Source of the DNA: Armadillidium nasatum
Lineage: Eukaryota; Arthropoda; Malacostraca; Isopoda; Armadillidiidae
NCBI GenBank assembly: GCA_009176605.1
Contig: SEYY01000988.1
Span: 7,501-71,500, forward strand
Direction of reading: 5' to 3'
Length of the DNA stretch: 64,000 nucleotides
Part shown: one piece after another, positions 16,526-34,247 of the stretch
Layout: each line of letters starts with the position of its first letter
Numbering within the stretch: position 1 is the stretch's first letter
Notes under the pieces: generated by a model
Told to the model about the DNA's origin: nothing
The model's database searches: none
Seen by the model: the letters and a program-made list of their open reading frames with translations, nothing else
Program-made: the position numbers and the translations under genes

Positions 16526-16726
16526 CATCCGCATCCGCATCCGCATCCTCATAAAAATTAACATCCGCATCCGCATCCGCACTTTCGAAAATTCAACATC
16601 CGCATCCACATCCGCATCCGCACTTTCGAAAATTTAACATCCGCATCCGTATCCGCACTTCTCCAAAATTCAACATCCGCATCCGCATCCGCAAATTGGA
16701 AAATATGACATCCGATCCATCACTAA
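16522..16726 (+). mobile_element. Second (ATCCGC)n MITE, left end missing
   Basis: Same modular interior as 15060-15284, and the same right end GATCCATCACTAA, but no TTAGTGATGG at the left, where it starts directly from (TA)n with ATTAACATCC. Confidence 0.7.
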
Positions 16727-16741
16727 TATATATATATATAT

Positions 16742-16915
16742 GACCAAAAGGTAGAGAAAAGATGTTGGGAGTGGAGACCAGAGGGAAGAAGACCAAGGAG
16801 GAGGTGGAAAGATGATGTAGATTATTCATTGTGGATATTGATCTATCGAATCTTTCAATCCAGGATCAACTTCACGATATTAATAGCATGTCTGAAAAGA
16901 AGAAGAAGAAAAAAA
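16742..16915 (+). mobile_element. Probable LINE 3'-terminal fragment
   Basis: The plus strand reads WRPEGRRPRRRWKDDV, then SRINF, followed by an (AAG)n-rich tail. This resembles the last residues and tail of RTE/Jockey-type LINE proteins. Too short to classify. Confidence 0.4.
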
Positions 16916-16947
16916 AAAGCCCTACTAGGAACCATTTTTATCAAAAT

Positions 16948-17057
16948 TAATTATCCTTTCTGTTGGGAGAAAGTATATGCTTAATGTGCTGGAATGTAGG
17001 GGTTAGGTAATAGGTGAACTTCTCTATAAAATGATCTTAGTTTTATTAATCAATATG
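16948..17057 (+). repeat. 110-bp dispersed repeat, copy 1
   Basis: Begins AATTATCCTTTCTGTTGGGA and ends TTTTATTAATCAATATG. It is about 90% identical by eye to 19876-19984 in the same orientation. No terminal inverted repeats or coding potential. Family unknown. Confidence 0.8.
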
Positions 17058-17195
17058 CTTGTTTTATTAATTTCAGTCTTTTTCAAGAAAGTTGTTTCTA
17101 AATTTAATATTGTGGACGATTTTAAAAACCATGTAATTGATTATTACTAAATGCGAATAATTTAATAAGAGACACATCATTGCTAGTATAGAGGC

Positions 17196-18543
<1,348 letters not shown>

Positions 18544-18669
18544 GTCATTCCATGTCGTGAACCAGTGCTCTCAACTGAACCATCTTAAATTTTCATAAAA
18601 CTTGGTACACATGTTCCCATGCCCTAGAAAATAAGATCTTCCAAATTTTAGGTCCCAGGATCCATTTCT

Positions 18670-18905
18670 CTAGGAATTAAGGGCCCTTGATGTTATAGCC
18701 TAAGCATAAGCCACAAAAATATTTTTACCAAATTTGCCTATTTTTGAATTAAACTAGCAAAATATCACAACCGAGTTTCTTAATTTTATCATCATTAGAA
18801 AGAGCAAACTTTTCTCTATCAGTACATACTAGTTTCTTTCTGGTGTCTTTTGAAATAAGGTTAAAAAAACTAAGCTAAGTAAAACTTTTCACAAAAAGTA
18901 GTATA
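18670..18905 (+). repeat. Dispersed repeat R2, copy 1
   Basis: Includes TATAGCCTAAGCATAAGCC and AGAAAGAGCAAACTTTTCTC. It is the inverse of 32540-32820. It lies in the terminal untranslated part of the T1 transposon. Confidence 0.75.
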
Positions 18906-19875
18906 AAACATTGTGTAAGTACACATATGTTCTTGCTTTGGTCCATGGTGGCTATGCCACTATTAATTTTTTTAACTAATAACCCCATCACAAAGAGGTC
19001 ATGCTCAATAACCATGCAAGTCTAGCCAGGTTCCCAGCCCTGATTGTGTACATCTTAATGGATCCTAAGCCAGAGGCCAGAGTGCATCAAACAACAAAGA
19101 AACAAATGAATTGAACACTTTAGATATGATGTCCCATGTTATGACAAGTCATTAACAACTTGTGCGAAACTTTTAATTAACAAATTTAATTGCAGATTCT
19201 TAAAAAGTGTAATTTTATCCATTGGATATGGCTGTTGGCACAGGAAGGATTGCAAGTAAATGTTCTTATTAATGTTAATGTCCCTATTTAAAGGCCAAGA
19301 ATAGGAATTTGCAGGACAACATAAATGCATGAAATTGACAAGTGCATCACATTGTTCAACTGAATTTCACAAACGTCGCCAATCCACCAGTGATTATCAA
19401 ACATGCAAGCAACATTTTGTCCTGACTCAAGATCAGACATTTGGATGATGAAGCCAAAGTTCTTTCTCATGTGATTTACAAACATTAGCCACAAATGATG
19501 TTGAGTCATTTGAAACCCTACTTACACATATTCTATTTGCATCTATTGATATAAACTGATGATTATCTTGAGTACCAGCAACTGTAGAAGTATTTAAAAA
19601 TCGTTCTTCCTGACCTAACCTTGCAGACTCAATATCATCTTTTGGGATAAAGAAGAAAATTATATTTTTTACATTTTTATCACAAAATTCAAACATATCT
19701 GCAGGAGAAAGAATGACTTCCTTTTGGCCTTTAAAGGCTTGTATGTTCACAGATAGCCTTTTTGCTGTACCACCAATGCCATCACAAGGTGACTTACCAT
19801 GGTTAGTGGCAAAGAAATTCCATTCAGCTTTGATGATGAAATCCTGATAGTGATTACAATGATTCGCAATTAAGT

Positions 19876-19984
19876 AATTATCCTTTCTGTTGGGAGAAAT
19901 AATATGCTTAATGAGCTGGAAAGTAGGGGTTAGGTAATAGGTGTGCTTCTCTATAAAATGACCTTAGTTTTATTAATCAATATG
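19876..19984 (+). repeat. 110-bp dispersed repeat, copy 2
   Basis: Second copy of 16948-17057. It sits inside the T1 transposase region, replacing the part where FSDG...SQYKN should be encoded, so it inserted there secondarily. Confidence 0.8.
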
Positions 19985-21224
19985 AAGTTGAACCTTAACT
20001 TAAGTACAAATATATATTAGAGTTCACCAAGTGTCCTCCTTAAATAGTCAATTAACTTTGTCAAAAAAACATAAACAGCAACGGTATCATGCATTAAGCT
20101 GTCACTGATTATGCAGAAGCTCACACATTCGACCTGCTGATTAAGATCAAGAAAGTAGACAACAAAAGGATGCACAATGTCCTGACCATTTTCCAAGTGA
20201 AATCATTGTATTGCATTTTGGAAAACAAAAGTAGTTTCAGAAAAATCCATTAACACAACAATTTCACCAGAATGTAAATTATTCTTAACAGTTTTAAGAT
20301 ACAGAGACTGGTGCTTTGAAATGTAGTGAAGACCCAAAAGATCTGATTTTTGTTGCCAATTTGGCAATGAAATACTCAAATATCAACCGTTTTGTATCAA
20401 GTGATGAATGATCTGTTTGTACCCATTGCTTAAATTTAACATTCTTCTGGATCAAAATCACTGTAAATCAAACTTTTATAACCTCTTTAATAAATCTACT
20501 TCCAAGAATCAGTTTTACATTTTGGTGAATCACACACTTGCAAACTGAGTGCATTCTAGATAAGTTAACTGTTACACACTATTTTCGTCTTTAATTCGCA
20601 AAACTTTGAAAAGCCAAACTCAGGATCAAATTCACTATTATAAGCAATAAACATCTCCCTCAAATTGCAGAGTAATAAGTACTTTTGTTTCTGAACTTTT
20701 CATTTGCAATTCTCATTGAAACATAGTCCTTTTTAATAGGACAAAGATGACTGAATTCATCATTTTTGAAAAAATTGACAACACGATTTTGTGTATCTGC
20801 AGACAAAACTTTCCTCCTCTTTTTGTTTTTTTTTTGTTTATGAGGAACGACCAAGACCCCACCTTCTATTTTTAATTTTCCATCCATTTTTACAATTCTT
20901 TGTGAAACAGTAGACTCAGCCATTGTTTTCTCAATGGACCAAATTTGGATGTTAAAGTCAGAATCTGCAACTTTTCTGCACAATTGGTTGAAATTGTTAA
21001 TTTTGTAACAAAAATTTTCGTAATTATTCAACAAATTACTACCCTGTGCAATATTTGAAGGATTAAAACCCCCAGCAATAGCAATTTTTGGGGTTAACAA
21101 ATCTTGAACCTCAGTTATTTACGTTTTGCATAGTGATGCAATTGTTTTTTTTTAAAATGATTTTTTTAAAAAAAAGTGTTTTAAAAAAAATGCCCTCAAA
21201 AAATTTGTTTCTTTTTATAAACTT

Positions 21225-21264
21225 GCCATTTTAAGACCATTTTTGCCATTTTAAGACCATTTTG
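21225..21264. repeat. 20-bp tandem duplication
   Basis: GCCATTTTAAGACCATTTT occurs twice just before (TA)n. Confidence 0.85.

Positions 21265-21265
<1 letters not shown>

Positions 21266-21355
<90 letters not shown>
21266..21355. repeat. (TA)n microsatellite
   Basis: Right boundary of the T1 transposon remnant. Confidence 0.97.

Positions 21356-23021
<1,666 letters not shown>

Positions 23022-23104
<83 letters not shown>
23022..23104. repeat. (TA)n microsatellite
   Basis: Between the MITE and the 3' LTR of a small LTR element. Confidence 0.97.
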
Positions 23105-23108
<4 letters not shown>

Positions 23109-23988
23109 AATGTTTAAATTATGATGAATCCGTTGTAACGTCTTTTATCGTTCAAAACAGTCAATAATGACAAAGGTTTAATCAAAAATAATCAGTTAAC
23201 AAAATATAATAAAAATAATAAAACAGTAACTAAGAAACTAATAAAAATACGAACGAAATAAAATCTTGGTAGCGTTATAATGGAGCCGATCTATAATAGA
23301 TTTGGATTCTATTGTTCCTTGTCTCTTCGGAAGAAGTTTCGAGGGTTCAACAACGTTGGAGGATTTCTTAAGATGTTGATAATCTAAAAGATCTCAGAAA
23401 GTTTGCTTTCTAAAGAACAGCAAACAGAATAAACCGGTTCCATTACTCTTTTACAAGCAGTTAAGATGAAATGTTCCTTGCTTTATAGCCAAGGAACTTC
23501 TCTTGCCTAACGACCAAGAGTTTCTGGGTTTATTCTTTTCAAGATCGTAAGTTAGTTCTTCTTAGCTGTAATCGATCATCTGAACAGCTCAATTTGTTTC
23601 TTCTAAACTAATTCAGTAGCTGGTCTCTTCAATCTTCTTTATTTGATTCCTCGTTGTCTTTTTGATCCTCTAATATCTTCTTCTATAATGATCTCATAAT
23701 TTGAATGCTTCTGTTCGACGTCTAAATCATCAATTTATTCTTAATTAAATTCGTATAATAAGTTTTCCTTCTTTTATAGTTTTTACAATTAACTTCCAAT
23801 ATTATTATAAAAGTATAAAATAATATTCATTTAAGAAATATGAAAATACAAATAAATAACATTTTTAACATAAAAACATTAAAGAAATAAATTAATTTAA
23901 AAGGTGGGAAGTTTTAGAAATTGCATGATACTTTTTTAAAAGAATCAAACAAGGAAAGTACAGTTTTGTATAAAAACTCAACTTTACA
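23105..23988 (-). repeat. 3' LTR of small LTR element
   Basis: About 880 bp. It shares its outer parts with 25275-25868 but carries about 300 bp more in the middle. Confidence 0.65.
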
Positions 23989-23998
23989 TTTCTCCCTT

Positions 23999-25274
23999 CA
24001 AAAATGTATCATGGATACAAAAAAAATAAAAATAAAATAAATTAAAATAAATTAAACATCTTCCATTGGTTAATCTTTTGTTTTTCTTGCATTTCCTGTA
24101 TTTCCTATTACCACTATCAAACGTCAGACGAAATGGATATTTATTTTTCAGTCCAATATTATAGAAAGATAGTTTCCACCAATGGAAATGTCTAATCTTT
24201 GATTCTAATTGGATTATATCGACGTTTTCTTTCAGAATATATCTCATATGGTCATAGTTTTCTAGAATAATCTTAAACTTATAGATTGATTTCTGGAAGA
24301 TCTTTAGGAGCATATAGGAGACATCTTCCATTTGGATACTACATCTATTGCTTGAATACTGATTGATCAAGAAGAGATGAGATTCTTCTTTATTTCTGAT
24401 GGAAGAAGGATTTAATCTTTTATTTTTGATAGGGACATTTTTGTTTTCTTCTATTTCCAAATTTACTGGCCACGAAATAGCGTTTGTTTCGACATTCTTG
24501 ACCATCTCTCAAAAAAACATTTCTGGATATATAATTTTATCTATACTCATTGTTATTCAACTAAAAAAATTTAAACATATATATTTCAATCTAGAGAAAA
24601 GAAAAGAGAGAGAATAAAATTAATAACATAATATCAATAGAATAATATAAAATATCCTAAATATTAATCTATTCTTGTTTAAATGTTTGGTGAGAACATT
24701 AAACCCTCCAGAGAAAGAAACACCATATAAAAAAAAACTGATAGTTAATATGAACTATCCCCGACCTCTGAGTACAGAATGAAAGGGCCCCTTCATCCCT
24801 GTAGTCACATTAGTATAAATACTAACAACAGTTTCACATGGCGTACCCCCGAAGGTGGCATAACCCTTGAACCAAGGTTTGTGTGAAAATTTAGCTGTAA
24901 GGTCAACCTATAAAGTAATTTTTCAGATTACTTTATAAAATAGGATCTTCTTTCTCGTTTACGTCATGACGCTTTCTAACCATCTTTCTCTAAACACTTC
25001 AAAAAGATAATAACAAAACGTATCATAAATGAACAATAACAATTCTCTTCTCAAATTCTCTAGAAAAAATTTGTAAAATGCAAAAATTTAAATCTAAAAC
25101 AATATTATCATATAAAAACTGTTGAGATTAAATTTAAGAGCTTCGTCTTAAACGAGACGATTAATAACTAAAATTAAATGAATCCTTTGTCATTTACTTG
25201 AAAGTTTGAACCAAAGATACATGTCACAACGGAATTCTATGCTATTTGTTGTCGAGTCGCACCGACTGCTAACC
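23999..25274 (-). other. Interior of small LTR element
   Basis: An unrecognised open region on the minus strand (24505-23984, 173 codons, Lys/Ile-rich, ending in the LTR) resembles no gag or pol I know. The remaining interior contains a GC-richer patch at about 24760-24870. No function is assigned. Confidence 0.4.

Positions 25275-28089
<2,815 letters not shown>

Positions 28090-28171
<82 letters not shown>
28090..28171. repeat. (TA)n microsatellite at LINE 3' end
   Basis: Joins the CR1 3' terminus directly to the truncated gypsy element. Confidence 0.97.
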
Positions 28172-28172
<1 letters not shown>

Positions 28173-31100
28173 CGTCCATATAAACAACATCTTTTCTTGT
28201 TTGGAGATTTAATCTTCATCCAAAATGATAACAATCCGCGAATGGTAATATCCATGCCTCTTCTAATTCGGTTAGTATTGGATCTACATTTACTGAATGG
28301 ACATTTAGGAACACCGAAACTTATTGCATTGGTGAGAGAGGACCTATGGCATCCAAAACTTGCTAATGTTGCTAGTGACATTTGTAAGTCTTGTATGACA
28401 TGTCAACTTAACAAAAATAATCCTACTGTGATTATTCCGCCTGTTATGAAAATAACAACGTCTTATCCGTTCGAATTGTTAGCAGTTGATTTGTTACAAT
28501 TGCCGCGAACTTTTCGAAACCACTCTTATGCTCTTGTAGCAATTGATCATTTCACTAAGTATCTCTTTGTCCTACCTATGAAAGATAAATCTGCGAAAAC
28601 CGTCAGCACAACGATGAAGTTTAAACTTATTCCGTTTTTGCCGCGGGTCCCGCAGAAACTTCTTTCTGATCAAGGAACTGAGTTTACTTCAGTACTTTTT
28701 AACGAAGTATTGGAAGCGTTTGCCATTGAGCATGTATTGGCATCTAGTCATCGACCACAAACGAATGGAGTTACGGAACGAGTAAATCGAACTATACTAC
28801 AGACTTTGCGAATGATGATTCAACAAAACCCAACTGATTGGGATTTGCAACTACCACAAGTAGTTGTAAAATACAACACTTGGCATTCAGCAATCAAGTC
28901 AACTCCCAGTGACTTCTTAGTGCAACAACAACATTCGTGTGCAAAGAGAAATCCTTGTTTACGACAATATTGGAAGTCACCTACTGAAAAATTTTCACCA
29001 CTCAACATTGGTGATAAGGTTGCGTATAAATCCACGTTTCAAGGAAATCTTGCAAGTAACAAGTTTAAACCTAGATTTAAGGGACCTTATGTGATTACTA
29101 AAGTATACGACTCAACACTCGCATACGATATAGCCAAGTACCCAAGTCGATGAAAGGGAAGGTGTCATACAGGCTCACTTCTCACAGCTCCGAAAATGGA
29201 TTGATGTTCCCAGATATCTCTTACGAAATCCTTATTTCCGCCAACATCTACAGAATCAACTTACACCACAACAGGAGGAAGATTACCAACAAAATCATGC
29301 GGAAATCAACGAAGAACAGGGGGAGATATCAATTGAAGAGTCATTACCGGACTCAGCGCCAACTCCAATGGTTTTACCTGAGGACGACAGTGACGATGAT
29401 TTTTCATATCAATTAGCTGAAGAGGATCATCACTTATTGGAGGAGTTGAGGAGACGGCAAATAGAAGCTCAAGAGGAGATATTTAGACTGATCGATAATG
29501 ATTATTCGACCTTCTTGTCTGACTCATTTAGAGTTTTACAAGAATCATTTGACGTAACGAACGTAACGATAGGAACAAATGTAAATTCTCGGATTAAATC
29601 CGTATTGAACAAGTCAATCGAGGTATCTAACATAAACGACATTAACATCTCAAGATTTACCCAAACAGATCTAACGATACCTCCGGAAGAAGAGGAGGAA
29701 GAAGAAGATCTGTTCAACTCAACGATAAATGAATCATTTGAAGGATTTTGTCCGTTAGATTATTCGGTAGATCAGGATTCATTTGAAGGATTTGTGCCTA
29801 AGGCTCTTTCCCCTATAATGGAAGAACCTGATAGTTATTATCAACTGAATTTCAGCGATGAATTCCATGATAAAACGGCCGATTCTTTTGAAGGATTTGA
29901 TCCGAAGGGGTTTTATATTGAGGAAAACTATATGGAACTACAAGGACATATAGAAGCATCGCAAGTGGAGCATGAACCTCAGATGAACATCACCTGCTTA
30001 ATGGAGATGGATTCAGGAAAACAAGAGCCTTCTCCACGACGACTGCGATCCCATGGAGACGCCCCACAACATGACTACATCATGAAACGACCACTCGAGT
30101 ATCGACGACGTTACACAAGTTAAGTTTGCGGGAAATGATATAAGAAGTGAAGTGCATTAAAATAAAAGTGATGTGATGTGTCATTCGAAAATAAAATAAA
30201 TATATAAAATGATAAAATCAAATAAATAAATAAAACGCATGCTCAAACAATTATAAATGCATGTAAAAAATTTAAATCAATTTAAATGCATGTTAAAAAT
30301 TAGTAAAAATAGCAATATAAAAATACTATTAATTATTATTAGTTAATAATATTTGCCTCATTCTAATGCTATTATTTGAATCCTACTACTATAATTTACT
30401 ATTTAATATAAACTATTGTTAGAATTAGTTCTAATTAATATTAAAATGGTAGTATTGAAATTGGTAGAGTTAATTAACATAAAAATAATAGTAGTAGAAT
30501 AATAAATAAAATAAGATTTTTTTTTAAAAACACTTTAAATTACTTTGAAAATACTTTAAATTCATGAAATATATAATGCTTTAAATATTATTATTAAATA
30601 AAAATTTCAAATAGGTTTTTATTACATATATAACTTTGTAAATAATTATAAACTGTTAGGTAATATGTTTTTATGTATAACTATACCTTGGTATTTTTCT
30701 TTTCAGCATGAACGGAACTAAAAACCTTCTGTTTTTAGGCACATTGGAAATTGGAATGTTTGAAGGCATAAAGGAGCAAATGCGACAGGTTTGCAATGTC
30801 AATTTGTACACTTCGTGCCATCCAGGTGCGACATTGTTAAATCTCGTACATACCTCACTAATTTTCTAAAATTCTAAAATAAAATTTATTTAATTGCTTT
30901 AACATGTTCCATTTGGCAGAAAATGCCTCTAACCACACAAAAGAAAGGGGCATCTCCAAAGAGATTGCTCTGAAAGAACTCTGGATCATCAAGATTAGGT
31001 TTCTTTTATTCTTTTATAGTTAGAGAGGTGAGGCATTTTGGAACTGTTTATCAATTCTTACTTTCTATGATGTATTTGGTTTTCTTCTGGTACAACTTAT

Positions 31101-32185
31101 CTTGAACACTCCTACTTGCCTTCCTTGTCTTTAAGGAAAGTTGGTCAGTCTCCATCACCGAGACCAACTTTGGTAAGGGGGTGTGAGCATACGTGCTCAA
31201 GCTCTATTAATGGTTATTATTCACAGATAGGTTGTCCGTTTAGACGATGACCAAGAGGGAAGTATAGGGGCTTCGCAAGAATGAAGTATTCTTCGCTGGA
31301 ATTATCACAGATAGGCTCTCTTTACTTTCTTTAGTATATTATAGAATAGTAGTATCTAATTCTTTTTATTTTCTCTTTGTAGGGTGAATAATATAAATTA
31401 ACTAAAATTAATGAAAAAAATATAATTGAACAGAACTTATATTTAAAAATAAAGACGAAAAATAAATTAAAAGTAAAGTTTAAAAACAAAAATAAAAGGA
31501 CTTTCAAAAAGAAGAGAGTTATTCGACTTCAAAGATTGAGGATTCCAATCATCGTTAGCTCACGTAGGTTATTGTAAAAATTTTCTTCAACTATAACATA
31601 ATAAATGATTTAACGCCAAATGAAAATTTTAAATTCTTTTATTTTTGTAGTCCCGAGTTGGGGAACTACATCGTCAGCTTTTCGTTGAACATCTTCAGTT
31701 CCATCCTACTCCGAAAGTTCTTTCTCCTCAGTTAAAACTTTATGAATTGATAAGGGGAATTTATTTAAGAAATCAACGTATTCCCTTCGGTTCCAAAATA
31801 AAACCCTAATTTGCCCTGTGTTCCCATTCCTGTTCCCAGTTCTGGCCTGTTGTTTTTAAACACTACCAATGGTCAAATTTTATAAATAAAATATCCTCAA
31901 ATTTTCTTCCGGTTTTCATTTTCCCATCCAGGAATAACAAATTCTTATTGTACTATTTGTCGTCATTTGCTCCTTTATGTGATCCTCTTGTCCTGACAAA
32001 GTATCTGAGGACTTTTGATCGTAACGTCTGATAGCTGTATCAACTTAACTCATCAACGTCGTCCTTACGAAAAGGAGAAGTGGACGACACAGCTCAGACA
32101 AAACCATTGGCACTCGAACCAACGCAACATTGTGAGTGTAACCGGTATCTTATTTACTATTTTGTTTCTCTTTGATAGTTTATTG

Positions 32186-32188
<3 letters not shown>
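28171..32188 (+). mobile_element. Ty3/gypsy 3' half: integrase, acidic C-terminal region, 3' LTR
   Basis: Partial gypsy-type retrotransposon. Parts: integrase zinc domain (LLNGHLGTPKLIALVREDLW and CKSCMTCQLNK, about 28290-28420), catalytic core with LLAVDLLQLP and SDQGTEFTSVLFNE (about 28470-28720) and the C-terminal chromatin-side part to about 29150. An acidic region follows to 30123 with three SFEGF motifs. Then an AT-rich untranslated region, a polypurine run AAGGGGG, and a probable 3' LTR starting TGTGAGCATACGTGCTC at about 31182. The 5' half and 5' LTR are absent and the left edge is (TA)n. The reading regions look little damaged, so the fragment may be fairly recent; I see about one break. 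Confidence 0.8.
31182..32188 (+). repeat. Probable 3' LTR of gypsy fragment
   Basis: Starts TGTGAGCATACG immediately after the polypurine run. The end is not resolved because no second LTR is present for comparison; the sequence runs to (TA)n at 32189. Confidence 0.5.

Positions 32189-32281
<93 letters not shown>
32189..32281. repeat. (TA)n microsatellite
   Basis: Right boundary of the gypsy fragment. Confidence 0.97.
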
Positions 32282-32284
<3 letters not shown>

Positions 32285-32539
32285 CGATTTAAAATATTTA
32301 TTTTTACATCACTAGTTTCATATATCATTCACCGTCTCATTTACAAACTCTATGAAATTTGATTGTGCAAAAATGGAAACCTTGGAATTTATTTACCAAA
32401 AATATGTGATCTAAAGGGAATATCAAACAACAGAGTGGACTTCAATGTGTTTAACAAAGTTTAATCACAAAAATATTACAAAGCCATAAATATAATGAGT
32501 CGAACATATGTTCGTTAAATCATAGAAGTTGTGTTATAA

Positions 32540-32820
32540 TATGATGCTACTTGAAAAATTTACCAAAATTTTTACAAATTCTTTTTTTAACCTATAGTAC
32601 AGCATATAGAGTACAATATATAAAGACACCAAAAAGAAACTAGTATGTACTGATAGAGAAAAATGTGCTCTTTCTAATGATGGCAAAATCAAGAGAATCG
32701 GTTGTGATATATTTTTGCTGTTATTACAAATAGGCATTTTTGGTAAAAAGAAAAAAAAAAAAAAAAAAAAATTTTTTTTGTAGGCTATGCTTAGGCTATA
32801 GTATCTCATCAAAGATATTA
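32540..32820 (-). repeat. Dispersed repeat R2, copy 2
   Basis: Inverse of 18670-18905, with phrases such as AAACTAGTATGTACTGATAG and GGCTATGCTTAGGCTATA. It is probably another end fragment of the T1 transposon group. Confidence 0.7.
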
Positions 32821-33153
32821 TGGTTGCTGAAACTATTTGTTCAAAGATGTACTGAGAGTTTAAAGCTCGTAATCCATTTCTAATTCACGATCACTATCAT
32901 TGTGCTTGAGATGATGCGTTGGATGAGGATGTTTCATTTTCACCTAAATAGTCTGACTTAAAACATGAGCCTTTGTTAATATCTTGCAGAAGTTAGAAAC
33001 ATACTTTATGATGTATTGTCAGATTTATGTCAGGATTGTTTATTATTAACTCATTAGTTAAAAAATGAACTCATGTAATTATATTATTCTTGTCTTTTAA
33101 ATGGATCACAGCAATTACATCCAACATTCAGGGAGCTGAGATCCACATTAACC

Positions 33154-33578
33154 TAGGGTGGGCAATCATTAGCATGCCAATAAATTTTTTCTATCACATC
33201 AAACAATTTTAAATTTTTTAGGGAGCATCTTTGAGTGGGTAGCTCAAGGGGACAGAGTTCTGATGTGTGTAAGCTAGCCTATTTCTGAAAAACAAAAGTC
33301 AACTTCTCATTAGGCTATAAAAGCGGCTGCATGCACCGGATAGTTGGCTTTGAGCTGCACCTTTGTAAGGTGTTCCCTGTGTCTTATTAAAACTTATTTG
33401 TTGTTGTAATTATCACCTTGAAAATAAATGTGAAAGAATCTCCAGGAGGGAGACACAAAAGAAAATTATTTAGTTCACTTTTATATGTATTTATAACTGA
33501 AGTTGGCACATGGAAAAATTCTGTGGCAGAGATTCTGCCAATTTTGGCACACACTCTCAAAAAGGTTGCCCACCCCTG
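33154..33578. mobile_element. hAT-like MITE
   Basis: The right end read outward is CAGGGGTGGGCAACC, the left end TAGGGTGGGCAATC. These are hAT-type terminal inverted repeats, and both are followed by TGCCAA-like words. CCTAG occurs just outside or at both ends (left AACCTAG, right ACCTAGAG), a possible worn 8-bp target duplication. About 425 bp, no transposase. The interior carries TATAAAAG at about 33319. Confidence 0.6.
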
Positions 33579-33678
33579 ACCTAGAGGAAAAAATTACAAA
33601 CAATTACAAAACATATTACCAGGCACAACTACTAAGAACAAGCCAACAAAGAAGTTCAATGGAAAGTCAGTTATATTA

Positions 33679-34247
<569 letters not shown>

